A DNA stretch of 56,152 nucleotides, from positions 1 through 56,152 of the forward strand of contig DJVG01000034.1 of assembly GCA_002441095.1 (NCBI GenBank). The letters run 5' to 3'. Origin of the DNA: Elusimicrobia bacterium UBA6262. Lineage in GTDB: Bacteria > CAYTYR01 > UBA6262. Positions 1-7,831 of this stretch are shown here, one piece after another. Numbering within the stretch: the stretch's first letter is position 1; each line of letters starts with the position of its first letter. Below the pieces are notes generated by a model, which was not told where the DNA came from, did not search any database, and saw only the letters and a program-made list of their open reading frames with translations. The position numbers were made by a program, and so were the translations under genes.

Positions 1-26
1 AAAAAATATATATTTATATAAGTATA

Positions 27-46
27 GCTTAAAAAGCGCTTTTTTT
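27..46 (+). terminator. possible weak terminator of an upstream gene
   Basis: GCTT, a short A loop and AAGC are followed by GC and seven T residues; AAAAAGCGCTTTTT is also self-complementary. The stem is only 4 bp, so this is a weak candidate for the 3' end of a gene left of the window. Confidence 0.25.
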
Positions 47-93
47 CAACACAAATACTTATTTCCCTCTATTCCTTCCACGCATCTTTCTAA

Positions 94-123
94 TTGCTAA
101 ACAGGCCTAAAATAGTATATAAT
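94..123 (+). promoter_or_regulatory. sigma70-type promoter, possibly giving a leaderless lptF mRNA
   Basis: TTGCTA (94-99) and TATAAT (118-123) are separated by 18 nt. The predicted start of transcription, about 7 nt after the -10 box, falls on the ATG at 130. No Shine-Dalgarno sequence is visible before that ATG, which fits a leaderless transcript. A TTG start at 94 in the same frame would use the -35 box as codon and is less likely. Confidence 0.4.
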
Positions 124-129
124 AAATAC

Positions 130-1233
130 ATGCGTATTTTAACCAGATATATCCTGAGAGAAAGCCTGGCTTCTTTCCTGCTGGCTATGCTCTTGTTTAC
201 CTTCATACTCTTAATGAACCGTATTTTTGACCTGGTCAATATGGTTATCAGCAAAGGAGTTGGCCTGTCCGCAGTAGGCAAGCTATTGTCATACACTTTG
301 CCGTTCACTTTGACCCTGAGCCTGCCCATGGCAACCTTGTTGGCCATTTTGCTGGCCTTGGGACGTCTTAACCAGGACAATGAGATCACGGCCATCAAAG
401 CCAGCGGTGTCTCTACCTTGCGGCTTATGACCCCCCTGCTGATAACATGTGTCCTGCTTTCATTGGTTGGCGTTTATTTTAACGACTGGGTGGTACCGGC
501 AGCAAACCATAAATTTAAAAACCTGTACATGGAGATCATTTACCGCCAGCCGGTGTTAAAACTGGAAGAACGCACTTTCATCGAATTGCAGAATACCCGG
601 CTATATTTTGAATCAATAGATAAAAAAGCCTCTACTTTTAAAGGCGTGATAATTTACCGGAATGAAAAGGATGGTCTGCCGCTGATGATCACTGCCCAGG
701 GCGGCAATTTCCACAGCGATCAGAAACAGGGATTGGTGCTGGAACTGCATAACGGCGCGCGGCATATGGTGGACAAGAATGATTTTTTAAAGTATAACCG
801 TATTTTCTTCAAGACTTATTCCATGCTGATTAACCTGGCCCAGGATGCGACTAAAGATGCCATCCGTTATAAAAGCCTGCGGGAAATGAACAAGCGTGAA
901 CTAGGCACGGAGATCCAGCGCCTGAAGAACAGCAATATCAAACATAACACCTTATTGGTAGAATATCACCTGCGCAATGTCATCCCATTTGCCTGTCTCA
1001 CCTTTGCCTTGATCGCCATACCGCTGGGATTAAGGCCAAAACAGACGACTAAAGGGCTTGGTTTCGGTCTGAGCCTGATCTTGATCATAGTGTATTATAC
1101 TATCCTGATCTCTGGCATGACTGCCGGGGAGCGCGGGATAATCAAGCCGGTTATTGCCATTTGGCTGCCAAATTTGCTCATCGGTATTGCCGGAATATTA
1201 TTCAGCATTAAAGTAATACGGGGTAAGGTGTAA
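130..1233 (+). CDS. lptF: LptF/LptG family permease (LptF position)
   Basis: Inner-membrane subunit of the LptB2FG ABC transporter that extracts lipopolysaccharide and feeds it to the LptC/A/D bridge. The protein of 367 residues has the YjgP/YjgQ family layout. Three membrane segments sit in the N-terminal third, the first soon after the start, followed by a periplasmic beta-rich domain of roughly residues 130-260 and three C-terminal membrane segments. The motif NQDNEITAIKASG before the third segment is the cytoplasmic coupling helix typical of the family. I chose ATG 130 because it puts RILTRYILRE at the N terminus, as in homologs; an upstream TTG at 94 has no ribosome site. The stop overlaps the next gene's start (TAATG). 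F versus G is assigned only by gene order. Confidence 0.85.
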   Translation: MRILTRYILRESLASFLLAMLLFTFILLMNRIFDLVNMVISKGVGLSAVGKLLSYTLPFTLTLSLPMATLLAILLALGRLNQDNEITAIKASGVSTLRLMTPLLITCVLLSLVGVYFNDWVVPAANHKFKNLYMEIIYRQPVLKLEERTFIELQNTRLYFESIDKKASTFKGVIIYRNEKDGLPLMITAQGGNFHSDQKQGLVLELHNGARHMVDKNDFLKYNRIFFKTYSMLINLAQDATKDAIRYKSLREMNKRELGTEIQRLKNSNIKHNTLLVEYHLRNVIPFACLTFALIAIPLGLRPKQTTKGLGFGLSLILIIVYYTILISGMTAGERGIIKPVIAIWLPNLLIGIAGILFSIKVIRGKV

Positions 1234-2321
1234 TGAAGATCATTGATCGTTATGTGTTAAAACAATATGGGCAGGCCTTTCTCTTTGCTATCAGCTGCTT
1301 TGCCCTGGTAGTCCTGATCTCCCAGTTTTTTGACAAGATAGACACTTTTTTGAATTACAAGACTCCTCCTTACCGGATCATAATCTACCTGTTATACCGC
1401 CTGCCTTTCTGGCTGGTACAGGTACTACCCGTAGCTACCTTGTTAGCTACCCTGTTTGCGCTCAGCAATATGCTCCGTTATAATGAGCTCACCGCCATGA
1501 AGGCTTCTGGTTTAAGCCTCTATCGTATCTTATTACCCTTATTTATCTTTACCCTGATCTTAAGCGGTTTGACTTTCATCTTTAATGAAACCCTGGCTTC
1601 TCCGCTGGAATACAAGGCAAAACTATACGAAAAGCACAAGATCCGCCATGAAGAAGGACTCGATTACCTGCAGCGCAACAATGTCATTCACCTGGGGCAA
1701 AATAAACGCATTTATTTTATCAAGTCCTTTGATGGACAGCACAGCATAATGCAAGATGTGCAAATTGATGAATTTAACAGTACCCATAACCTAGTGAAGC
1801 AAATCGTCGCTAAATCAGGGCGGTGGCAGGATAACCAATGGATCTTTGAGAATGGGATCATTCGGGAATTTGACCAGCAAGGAAAAAATATCATTAAAGA
1901 AGAGAAATTTGCGTCCATCAGTCCTGTCTTGCCGGAAAATTCCGGTGATTTCCTGCGGGAGGCTAAAAAGTCCACGGAAATGGATTACCGGGAACTTAAA
2001 GACTATATCATCCGTTTGCGCAAGAACGGACTACCAGCTAACCGGGAGCAGGTTGAGCTGGCGCTTAAATTCTCCTACCCCTTTGCTAACTTGGTGACTT
2101 TGCTGATCGGCATACCTTTTGCCCTGTGGACTAAACAATCCAGTAAAGTAATGAATTTTGGCACAGGAATGGCTATTGCTTTTATTTTCTGGGGGACAAT
2201 TGAAATTGGGCACGCTTTGGGGGAGAATAAGGTTTTAACGCCGGTACTGGCAGCCTGGCTTTCTAACCTAATGTTCAGCAGTATCGGTGTCTGGCTGTTA
2301 GTGAAAAAAGTTAGAAAATAG
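1233..2321 (+). CDS. lptG: LptF/LptG family permease (LptG position)
   Basis: Second permease half of the LPS exporter, paralogous to the preceding gene. It has 362 residues with the same architecture: N-terminal membrane segments, the coupling-helix motif NELTAMKASG near residues 84-93, a periplasmic domain, and three C-terminal segments starting about residue 270. ATG 1233 shares one base with the upstream TAA, so translation is coupled, as expected for two subunits made in equal amounts. No lptB, lptA or lptC lies in the window. The gene faces the M6 protease gene tail to tail, with a long hairpin between them. Confidence 0.85.
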   Translation: MKIIDRYVLKQYGQAFLFAISCFALVVLISQFFDKIDTFLNYKTPPYRIIIYLLYRLPFWLVQVLPVATLLATLFALSNMLRYNELTAMKASGLSLYRILLPLFIFTLILSGLTFIFNETLASPLEYKAKLYEKHKIRHEEGLDYLQRNNVIHLGQNKRIYFIKSFDGQHSIMQDVQIDEFNSTHNLVKQIVAKSGRWQDNQWIFENGIIREFDQQGKNIIKEEKFASISPVLPENSGDFLREAKKSTEMDYRELKDYIIRLRKNGLPANREQVELALKFSYPFANLVTLLIGIPFALWTKQSSKVMNFGTGMAIAFIFWGTIEIGHALGENKVLTPVLAAWLSNLMFSSIGVWLLVKKVRK

Positions 2322-2382
2322 TTTCGAGTTACGGATTTCAAGTTTTGCCAAAACTCGCAACACGGAACTCGCAACTCGCAAC
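2321..2382. repeat. heptamer-word palindrome between convergent genes
   Basis: Bases 2321-2347 and 2349-2375 form a 27-bp inverted repeat with about 21 matches and a one-base centre (core AGTTTTG-C-CAAAACT at 2341-2355). Each arm is built of degenerate 7-nt words; the right arm carries ACTCGCA-type words. It lies between two gene 3' ends and could act as a bidirectional terminator. The word ACTCGCA/TGCGAGT recurs inside the phosphohexomutase gene at 11605-11632. Confidence 0.75.
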
Positions 2383-2386
2383 TGCT

Positions 2387-4090
2387 TTATTTTAAGATCG
2401 CTACTTTGCCTGTTTTGCTTTTATTATCTGCTTTAAACCAGTAAAGATAGATACCATTGGCCACTTTTTCTCCCTCTTGATTTTTGCCGTCCCAGGTATA
2501 TGCATACTCTACCCTGTTGTCAGAGACAGCCACCTGCCTGATCTCCCCGGTCTTCGTTGCCCTGACCAATTCCCCGTTCAGATCATATATTTTCAGTTGT
2601 ATGTTACTGGTTTCCACCAGGTTGGTGGTAATAATTTTAAGAGTAGCCTGGCCGGTCTTACTGGGATTAGGATAACTATAGACGTCAGTAATGTCCGGCG
2701 ACGCTGTAAACACTGCCTGGTAAATATCAAAAGTTATTGAACTCCCACCGGCATTACTGATATTGAGGATACTGAACGGGGATGATTGTTGGTTGTAGGC
2801 ATTATTATAAGGGCTCACAAAACTGGTTATTCCGCTCGTCCCTGGGAACGGGTCACTGGCTTCACTGGTTTTATCTGTATTGTCTGCCTCTACCAGGTCA
2901 ACGGCGCGGTGCGGGACATAGGGTTCTGAATTAACCACATTCAAATATAAAGCTGTGCCGGTATTATTCAAAGAATCATGGGTTTCATAATCAAGCATGG
3001 CATCATCAATGTGCCAGATCAGCAACCCCTCTCCAGGCAAGTACCGGTCAAAATTCGCTTTTCTACGGTATTCCACCAAAAAATACTCCTTCAGGGGATC
3101 ATCAGCGGTCATGGCCGGTATCTTATAAACGCTTTGGGCGCCTGCTGTCGTCACTGTCACACCTAATTCTTTTTGCGTCAGGTCTATAGGCGTGACCCAC
3201 CCGAGATATTTTTTACCCCAGGCCCCGATATGAGCCGGGAAGAAACCATTATGATTCAGCCCTAACCATGATCCAAAATCCATCAGGTCCCACTCTCCTA
3301 CCACTGTGGTCCCGCCAAGACTCTGGGTATTATAGAGGTCAGGCAATCCCAGGTCATGCCCAAATTCGTGAGCAAATACTCCTACCGGAGAATACTCACT
3401 AAGCATAGTATAACTCTTTATCCGCACCCCGTCATTGGTCAGGTATGACCCGATAAAAGAACCGCTGTGCGACCAGATATCATTGGTATTGCCTGAATTT
3501 TCCTGTCCTTCACCTGCATGGATAATTATCACATGGTTTACAATACCGTCGCCATCAAGGTCATACTGGGAAAAATCGATATCAACATCTGCTTGTTGCA
3601 CAGCTTCAATGACCAGGTTAGAGATATCGGTATAATAAGTATCCACCCCACCTGAACCATCGGCCCCGTAATAAGCCAAAGCATGCGCGCTCTTATACCA
3701 GCGGCTGCCGGTGGTTCCGGTTATAGCCAGTTGTCCATCGCTGACTTCATTGAAATAATCATACATGCTATAGTATCCTGCATTCTGGCTGAATAACTTG
3801 TTATCAAAATAAGATTTGGAATGGCTGGATGATGCCGTAACATCGGTAAATTCTATCAGTAGCGCTGCCACATTCACTGTCCCGGTAGTAATAGCCCTTG
3901 GAGATACATGCTCTGCAGGCATACGCGGCACTGCGATCCGTGGTTTGGTAATAAGCGCCTGCATTTCAGGAGAAACCGGTCCGACATCATAGATCAAGGG
4001 GTGAGGCGGCGCAGCAATTATAGCGGATAGCGGATAGCGGATAGCGGATAGAAAAAATACAAAAATAAATAAAAGTTTTTTCAAGAGCAT
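2387..4090 (-). CDS. secreted M6 family metalloprotease with C-terminal FlgD-like domain
   Basis: Predicted exported zinc protease of the M6 (immune inhibitor A-like) family. Of 567 residues, about 1-27 form a signal peptide. The catalytic domain runs roughly 70-400, with HEFGHDLGLPD at 241-251 (zinc histidines, catalytic Glu, third ligand Asp) and a Met-turn region DLMDFGSW near 269-276. The last 90 residues look like a FlgD-type immunoglobulin-like domain (YSYPNPSKTG, then NGIYLYWFKA), a tail common on secreted proteins of Bacteroidetes-like and candidate-phylum bacteria. ATG 4090 touches its AGGAG with no spacing, whereas TTG 4084 has a 6-nt spacing and may be the true start. Residues 14-24 of the signal peptide are encoded by a tandem 7-nt repeat. 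It is the last gene of the lipoprotein/PorV-like operon. Confidence 0.85.
   Translation of the reverse strand: MLLKKLLFIFVFFLSAIRYPLSAIIAAPPHPLIYDVGPVSPEMQALITKPRIAVPRMPAEHVSPRAITTGTVNVAALLIEFTDVTASSSHSKSYFDNKLFSQNAGYYSMYDYFNEVSDGQLAITGTTGSRWYKSAHALAYYGADGSGGVDTYYTDISNLVIEAVQQADVDIDFSQYDLDGDGIVNHVIIIHAGEGQENSGNTNDIWSHSGSFIGSYLTNDGVRIKSYTMLSEYSPVGVFAHEFGHDLGLPDLYNTQSLGGTTVVGEWDLMDFGSWLGLNHNGFFPAHIGAWGKKYLGWVTPIDLTQKELGVTVTTAGAQSVYKIPAMTADDPLKEYFLVEYRRKANFDRYLPGEGLLIWHIDDAMLDYETHDSLNNTGTALYLNVVNSEPYVPHRAVDLVEADNTDKTSEASDPFPGTSGITSFVSPYNNAYNQQSSPFSILNISNAGGSSITFDIYQAVFTASPDITDVYSYPNPSKTGQATLKIITTNLVETSNIQLKIYDLNGELVRATKTGEIRQVAVSDNRVEYAYTWDGKNQEGEKVANGIYLYWFKADNKSKTGKVAILK
4021..4051 (-). repeat. 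four tandem 7-nt words inside the M6 protease signal peptide
   Basis: TAGCGGA is repeated four times on the plus strand, then TAG. On the coding strand the CTATCCG words encode residues 14-24 as L-S-A-I-R-Y-P-L-S-A-I, a 7-residue period as expected when a 7-nt unit is read in triplets. The same word appears in the spacer at 13994-14021. Confidence 0.85.
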
Positions 4091-4102
4091 CTCCTAAACA
4101 GA

Positions 4103-4139
4103 ATAGAAAGGCCGCCTATTAGATAAGCGGCCTTTCTAT
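4103..4139 (-). terminator. 13-bp stem-loop between PorV-like gene and M6 protease gene
   Basis: ATAGAAAGGCCGC (4103-4115) pairs perfectly with GCGGCCTTTCTAT (4127-4139) around an 11-nt loop. On the minus strand it is followed by a mixed TC/T run rather than a clean T tract, so it may be a partial terminator or an mRNA-stabilising stem that lowers expression of the protease. A weaker 7-bp inverted repeat (AGTCTTT/AAAGACT) lies at 4148-4173. Confidence 0.6.
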
Positions 4140-4180
4140 GATTCATAAGTCTTTATTTCTGATCACAAAGACTGGTCTCC

Positions 4181-5389
4181 TTAGAAGCCAATAGATAACG
4201 CTACCATGTGGTTCCATTCAACGATCTGACCAGCATAAAGCCCGAGCTCTTCACCGTAGAAAGCATAATCCAGGTTGAGCAGCCAGAAATCCAGTCCCAG
4301 GCCGAAAGTCGGATAGCCGGAATTAAAGCCACCCCGTATAGACAGCATTTTAGTCTGGTACTCAGCGCCGAGGTGCAGCTTCTTAAAGAAAGAAGCGCCA
4401 AAGAGTTCCTCGTCAGTATTAGTGAGATCATTCACATCAGCTGCCAGCACCCAGTGATTCTTTAGGGGCAAGAATTTATTTTTCCAATAATACAGGTTCT
4501 TTGGCCGGAAAGCGACCCCAACATTAACCCGGGGATTGATGACATCAGTGGTTTCCGGTTTAACAATATTATTAGAAGTGATCTGGTCGTAGGTGACTGG
4601 AGTGCCAAAAATATCCGCCACCATCAAGCCAAAATTCCATTGTTCGTTCAGCTGGTACAAAGTACCGAAATCCAGGCCAACACCGGCGCCATACTGGATA
4701 GCCGGGTCAAACTCATCAAATTCCAGCACTGATTTTCTTAATTCCTCGATCTTGCCCCGGCGGAGAACCTTAATGGTGCCGGCTAAGGACAAAGAACCAG
4801 GCAGGTCAAAAGGAGTTTTTTCCATTTTGACCGCTACCGGAGCCATACCAGCCACATCAAAATTGCCGACCATATCCACATTGGGGACCAGTAAGCCGTT
4901 ATTAATCCCGACACGGACATCGATCAAGCTGAAAAGGCCGACACCGAAATTTAACTTTAGATTATTTCTTAAGCTGTAAGGGCCGGAAATATAATTTGGA
5001 TTCAACAAACTGGCAGACAAATGGACCTTAAGCTTGGAAACCTGTTCAGTAATATCGTTTATCAGCCTGACCTGGGTATCATAAGTTTGTTCATCAAAAT
5101 TCTCAAGCTCGCTGTTATTATCATTCCACCAGTCATATAGTTCTTTTGTATCATTGCTGATCGTCAGCGGCAAACTGGCTATTTGCAGCTGCCATTTTTG
5201 TATCTGGGTGATACCTGCCGGATTATAAAAATACGCATTGGCATCGTCAGCTACAGCGGTAAATGCCCCGCCCATGCCAACCGGCCTGATCCCTTTGATC
5301 ATAAAAGTACGGTCTGCGCCCCATGCCAGCACGGGAAGGATAAGCAGGCTGAGCAGCAACAACCACAGTACACGTTTAAAGGTATTCAT
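4181..5389 (-). CDS. PorV/FadL-like outer membrane beta-barrel protein
   Basis: Predicted outer-membrane protein of 402 residues. A signal peptide covers about residues 1-25 (hydrophobic core LLLLSLLILPVLA, cleavage near AWGA). Right after it comes RPVGMGGAFTAVADD-x-NAYFYNPAGI, the conserved N-terminal hatch-like motif of FadL/TodX and PorV/UPF0164 proteins. The rest shows alternating amphipathic strands with Asn/Gly turns and ends in a hydrophobic strand with a terminal Phe, as barrel proteins do. A GGAGG sits 6-7 nt before ATG 5389. The stop of the upstream lipoprotein gene is only 11 nt away, so the two are co-transcribed. It may carry a hydrophobic substrate or act as a secretion-coupled barrel; the sequence alone does not decide. 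Confidence 0.75.
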   Translation of the reverse strand: MNTFKRVLWLLLLSLLILPVLAWGADRTFMIKGIRPVGMGGAFTAVADDANAYFYNPAGITQIQKWQLQIASLPLTISNDTKELYDWWNDNNSELENFDEQTYDTQVRLINDITEQVSKLKVHLSASLLNPNYISGPYSLRNNLKLNFGVGLFSLIDVRVGINNGLLVPNVDMVGNFDVAGMAPVAVKMEKTPFDLPGSLSLAGTIKVLRRGKIEELRKSVLEFDEFDPAIQYGAGVGLDFGTLYQLNEQWNFGLMVADIFGTPVTYDQITSNNIVKPETTDVINPRVNVGVAFRPKNLYYWKNKFLPLKNHWVLAADVNDLTNTDEELFGASFFKKLHLGAEYQTKMLSIRGGFNSGYPTFGLGLDFWLLNLDYAFYGEELGLYAGQIVEWNHMVALSIGF

Positions 5390-5400
5390 TTTACCCCTCC

Positions 5401-6351
5401 TTATGGTAATAGCGAAGCATGCGGATGCCAGACTATATCATCAATAGATGAATCAAGATTGGGATTGACATTAGTATCGATCTGTTCCTTAATGCTTGTT
5501 TTCAGGTCATCTAGATTATTCCAAAGATCCTTGAGCGCTGAGTCATCTTTGGCCTTGACTTTAATGATCGCTTTTTCCAGGTAGTTGATCGCGCCCAAGC
5601 TGGTTGGATCAATACCAAATTCATCTTCAATAGCGAGCTGGACCTGGTCCCTGAGAGTCTGTTGCTTAGCCAAGGTTATAGTACTGGCGTCTGGCAGGGT
5701 CACGGTCCAATCACTGTCATCATTCAGCACCTGCACTAAATCCCCGGCTCCGCCAGGAATACCATCATTATTATCATCCATTAAACGGCAAACTGACTGG
5801 ATAGTAATAAAAAAGGCCAGGTTAATATTGACGTCAGGATCGTCTGCCGGAATAACGCCATCGCTATTACCATCAGCTATTTGCTTTAATACCGGGACTA
5901 CGGCAATAGTTGTGCGGTATAACTGCGGCAGGTCCAAAGACTCTGGGAGGAGATTAGAGGAAGAAGAGTTGTGGTTCCTGCTGAAAAAGACGCCAAATTC
6001 ACTATGAGCGATCACCGGTGAAGAGCCAGAGGAGTTGGTTTCCTTAATCACCTCGGCGATCAGTTCAGCTATACTTATCCCTCCTAAACCGATCAAGGCC
6101 TGGGCTTTCCCATACAAGGCCTGGGAATCATTCGGATTTTGTTCTAATAATTTGTTAAAGTAAGTTAAGGCATCACTATAATCCTTACTATTCAGGGCTG
6201 CCTGCCCGTCGGATAACAGGGATGCCTGGCTGGTATTACTGCCTCCTTTATGCGCCCATCCGAAGATATTGGTAGTTTTACTGCATCCAGCCAAACTGAA
6301 GACCAGCGCTACCACTAGCAAGACAGCAACTAATTTGCCTCTACCAAACAT
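5401..6351 (-). CDS. TPR-containing lipoprotein with Ca-binding-like loops
   Basis: Predicted lipoprotein of 316 residues. The signal peptide ends in the lipobox LAGC (Cys about 22 from this start). A tetratricopeptide repeat pair follows (SDGQAALNSKDYSDALTYF, then NPNDSQALYGKAQAL), and then a family-unknown region. Two acidic loops, DGNSDGVIPADDPD and DDNNDGIPGG, look like dockerin/EF-hand-type calcium sites. ATG 6351 is preceded by GGAGG at 5 nt; an in-frame GTG at 6366 lies upstream of that site and is unlikely. It is first in the operon with the barrel protein and the M6 protease and could assist their assembly or secretion. No specific function is recognised. Confidence 0.7.
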   Translation of the reverse strand: MFGRGKLVAVLLVVALVFSLAGCSKTTNIFGWAHKGGSNTSQASLLSDGQAALNSKDYSDALTYFNKLLEQNPNDSQALYGKAQALIGLGGISIAELIAEVIKETNSSGSSPVIAHSEFGVFFSRNHNSSSSNLLPESLDLPQLYRTTIAVVPVLKQIADGNSDGVIPADDPDVNINLAFFITIQSVCRLMDDNNDGIPGGAGDLVQVLNDDSDWTVTLPDASTITLAKQQTLRDQVQLAIEDEFGIDPTSLGAINYLEKAIIKVKAKDDSALKDLWNNLDDLKTSIKEQIDTNVNPNLDSSIDDIVWHPHASLLP

Positions 6352-6387
6352 AAAGTCCTCCTTCACCCTAAATTAACTCCCTTTTCT

Positions 6388-6417
6388 TCTATATCACAAA
6401 AACACATAACTTGTAAA
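6388..6417 (-). promoter_or_regulatory. sigma70-type promoter for the lipoprotein operon
   Basis: On the minus strand TTTACA (6417-6412), an 18-nt spacer and TATAGA (6393-6388) lie about 37 nt before the lipoprotein start, giving a short leader that contains the GGAGG site. Confidence 0.4.
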
Positions 6418-6434
6418 CGATTTTATAGCTTTTT

Positions 6435-6462
6435 CGATCAACGATGAATTATCAACCATGAA
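6435..6462. repeat. block of four degenerate 7-nt words
   Basis: CGATCAA, CGATGAA, TTATCAA and CCATGAA follow each other without gaps just downstream of the ahcY stop. No clear inverted partner is visible, so this is a single-arm member of the word-repeat family. Confidence 0.6.
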
Positions 6463-6468
6463 CCGTTC

Positions 6469-7725
6469 TTAGGTGCCCATTTCCCAGCTAGCCAGGTATT
6501 TCACCTGCTCGGGAGTTAGTTTATCGATACTGATACCCATTGACCGCAATTTAAGGGCAGCAATATTCTCGTCAATATCCTTAGGCACTGAATATACCTG
6601 TTTTTCCAGTTTGGCCGCATTGCTCACCAGGTATTCAGCACTTAAAGCCTGATTGGCAAAACTCATATCCATGACTGATGCCGGATGGCCTTCTGCTGCC
6701 GCCAGGTTGATCAACCGTCCTTCACCCAGCAGGTAAATCCTCTTGCCGGACGACAAGGTATATTCTTCAGTAAATTCCCTGATCATCCTTCTTTTGCGGC
6801 TGATCTTCTGCAAAGCAGGTATGTCAATCTCGACATTGAAATGGCCTGAATTGCAGACCACTGCACCGTCTTTCATCTTCAGGAAATGTTCTTTCCGGAG
6901 CACATGAATATCGCCAGTGAGAGTGACAAAAACCTGGCCATGTTTGAGAGCTTCAGACATGGTCATTACCTGGAATCCATCCATGGCCGCTTCTATTGCT
7001 TTGATCGGGTCAACTTCGGTCACGATCACATGAGCGCCCATACCCTTAGCCCGCATAGCCACACCGCGCCCGCACCAGCCATAACCAGCTACTACCATGG
7101 TACTGCCAGCCAGCAGCAGGTTAGTCGCCCGAATTATGCCATCAATGGTGGATTGTCCCGTTCCATAACGATTATCAAAGAAATGCTTGGTCAGGGCATC
7201 GTTCACAGCTACGATCGGATAGGCCAGTACTCCCTTTTCAGCCATGCTTTTCAGCCTGATCACGCCGGTCGTTGTCTCTTCTGTACCGCCGATAATATCA
7301 GCAATCAGTTCCTGCTTTTTAGTATGAATGGTCGATACCAGGTCAGCGCCGTCATCCATGGTCATGACTGGTTTCAGTGCCAAGGCGCTCATAATATGGC
7401 CATAATAAGTTTTATGATCTTCACCTTTGATGGCAAAGGTGCTAATACCGTCATGCTTGACCAGAGAGCTGGCTACATCATCCTGGGTACTCAGGGGATT
7501 GGAGGCGCAAATTACCACTTCTGCCCCACCAGCTTTCAGCGTTTTCATCAGGTTCGCCGTCTCTGTGGTTACATGCAGGCAAGCGGCAATTTTCAAACCT
7601 TTGAGCGGCTTTTCCTTGGCAAATCTGCTCTTGATCAGGTTTAATACCGGCATTTGGGCGGCTGCCCACTCAATACGCAGTTTGCCTTTTTCTGCCAGTT
7701 TCATATCTTTTACATCATATTTCAT
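6469..7725 (-). CDS. ahcY: adenosylhomocysteinase
   Basis: S-adenosylhomocysteine hydrolase, the cytosolic NAD-dependent enzyme that splits the product of SAM methyl transfer into adenosine and homocysteine. The protein has 418 residues, the length of the short bacterial/archaeal form. It shows DDGADLVS in the substrate region, the NAD-binding Rossmann motif GYGWCGRGVAMRAKGMGA, and VVCNSGHFNVEIDI. ATG 7725 has AGGAG 8 nt upstream. The frame stays open 78 codons further up, through the word-repeat spacer, but that extension is not homologous and is rejected. The gene lies directly behind metK and probably shares its transcript, which pairs SAM synthesis with removal of its inhibitory product. 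Confidence 0.95.
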   Translation of the reverse strand: MKYDVKDMKLAEKGKLRIEWAAAQMPVLNLIKSRFAKEKPLKGLKIAACLHVTTETANLMKTLKAGGAEVVICASNPLSTQDDVASSLVKHDGISTFAIKGEDHKTYYGHIMSALALKPVMTMDDGADLVSTIHTKKQELIADIIGGTEETTTGVIRLKSMAEKGVLAYPIVAVNDALTKHFFDNRYGTGQSTIDGIIRATNLLLAGSTMVVAGYGWCGRGVAMRAKGMGAHVIVTEVDPIKAIEAAMDGFQVMTMSEALKHGQVFVTLTGDIHVLRKEHFLKMKDGAVVCNSGHFNVEIDIPALQKISRKRRMIREFTEEYTLSSGKRIYLLGEGRLINLAAAEGHPASVMDMSFANQALSAEYLVSNAAKLEKQVYSVPKDIDENIAALKLRSMGISIDKLTPEQVKYLASWEMGT

Positions 7726-7746
7726 TATTTTTCTCCTGTTTGTTGT

Positions 7747-7828
7747 GCGTTTTGCGTTTTGCGTTTTGCGTGTTAAATAATGTACTATATTCTTGCGCAT
7801 GACGCATGACTCATGACGCATCACGTAT
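7747..7828. repeat. inverted heptamer-word arrays in the metK-ahcY spacer
   Basis: Left arm 7747-7774 is GCGTTTT three times plus GCGTGTT. Right arm 7794-7828 is TGCGCAT, GACGCAT, GACTCAT, GACGCAT, CACGTAT. The reverse complement of the right arm reads TGCGTCA-type words, which line up with the left arm's TGCGTTT words at about five of every seven positions. The two arms can fold into an imperfect hairpin around a 19-nt loop. Confidence 0.8.
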
Positions 7829-7831
7829 TTT

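Noticed and set aside
6886..7644. 252-codon open frame on the plus strand opposite ahcY
   Set aside because: It is the antisense shadow of a well-supported gene, with no ribosome site or recognisable domain.
7747..7828. CRISPR-like array
   Set aside because: Units are 7 nt, contiguous and without spacers; no cas genes are present.
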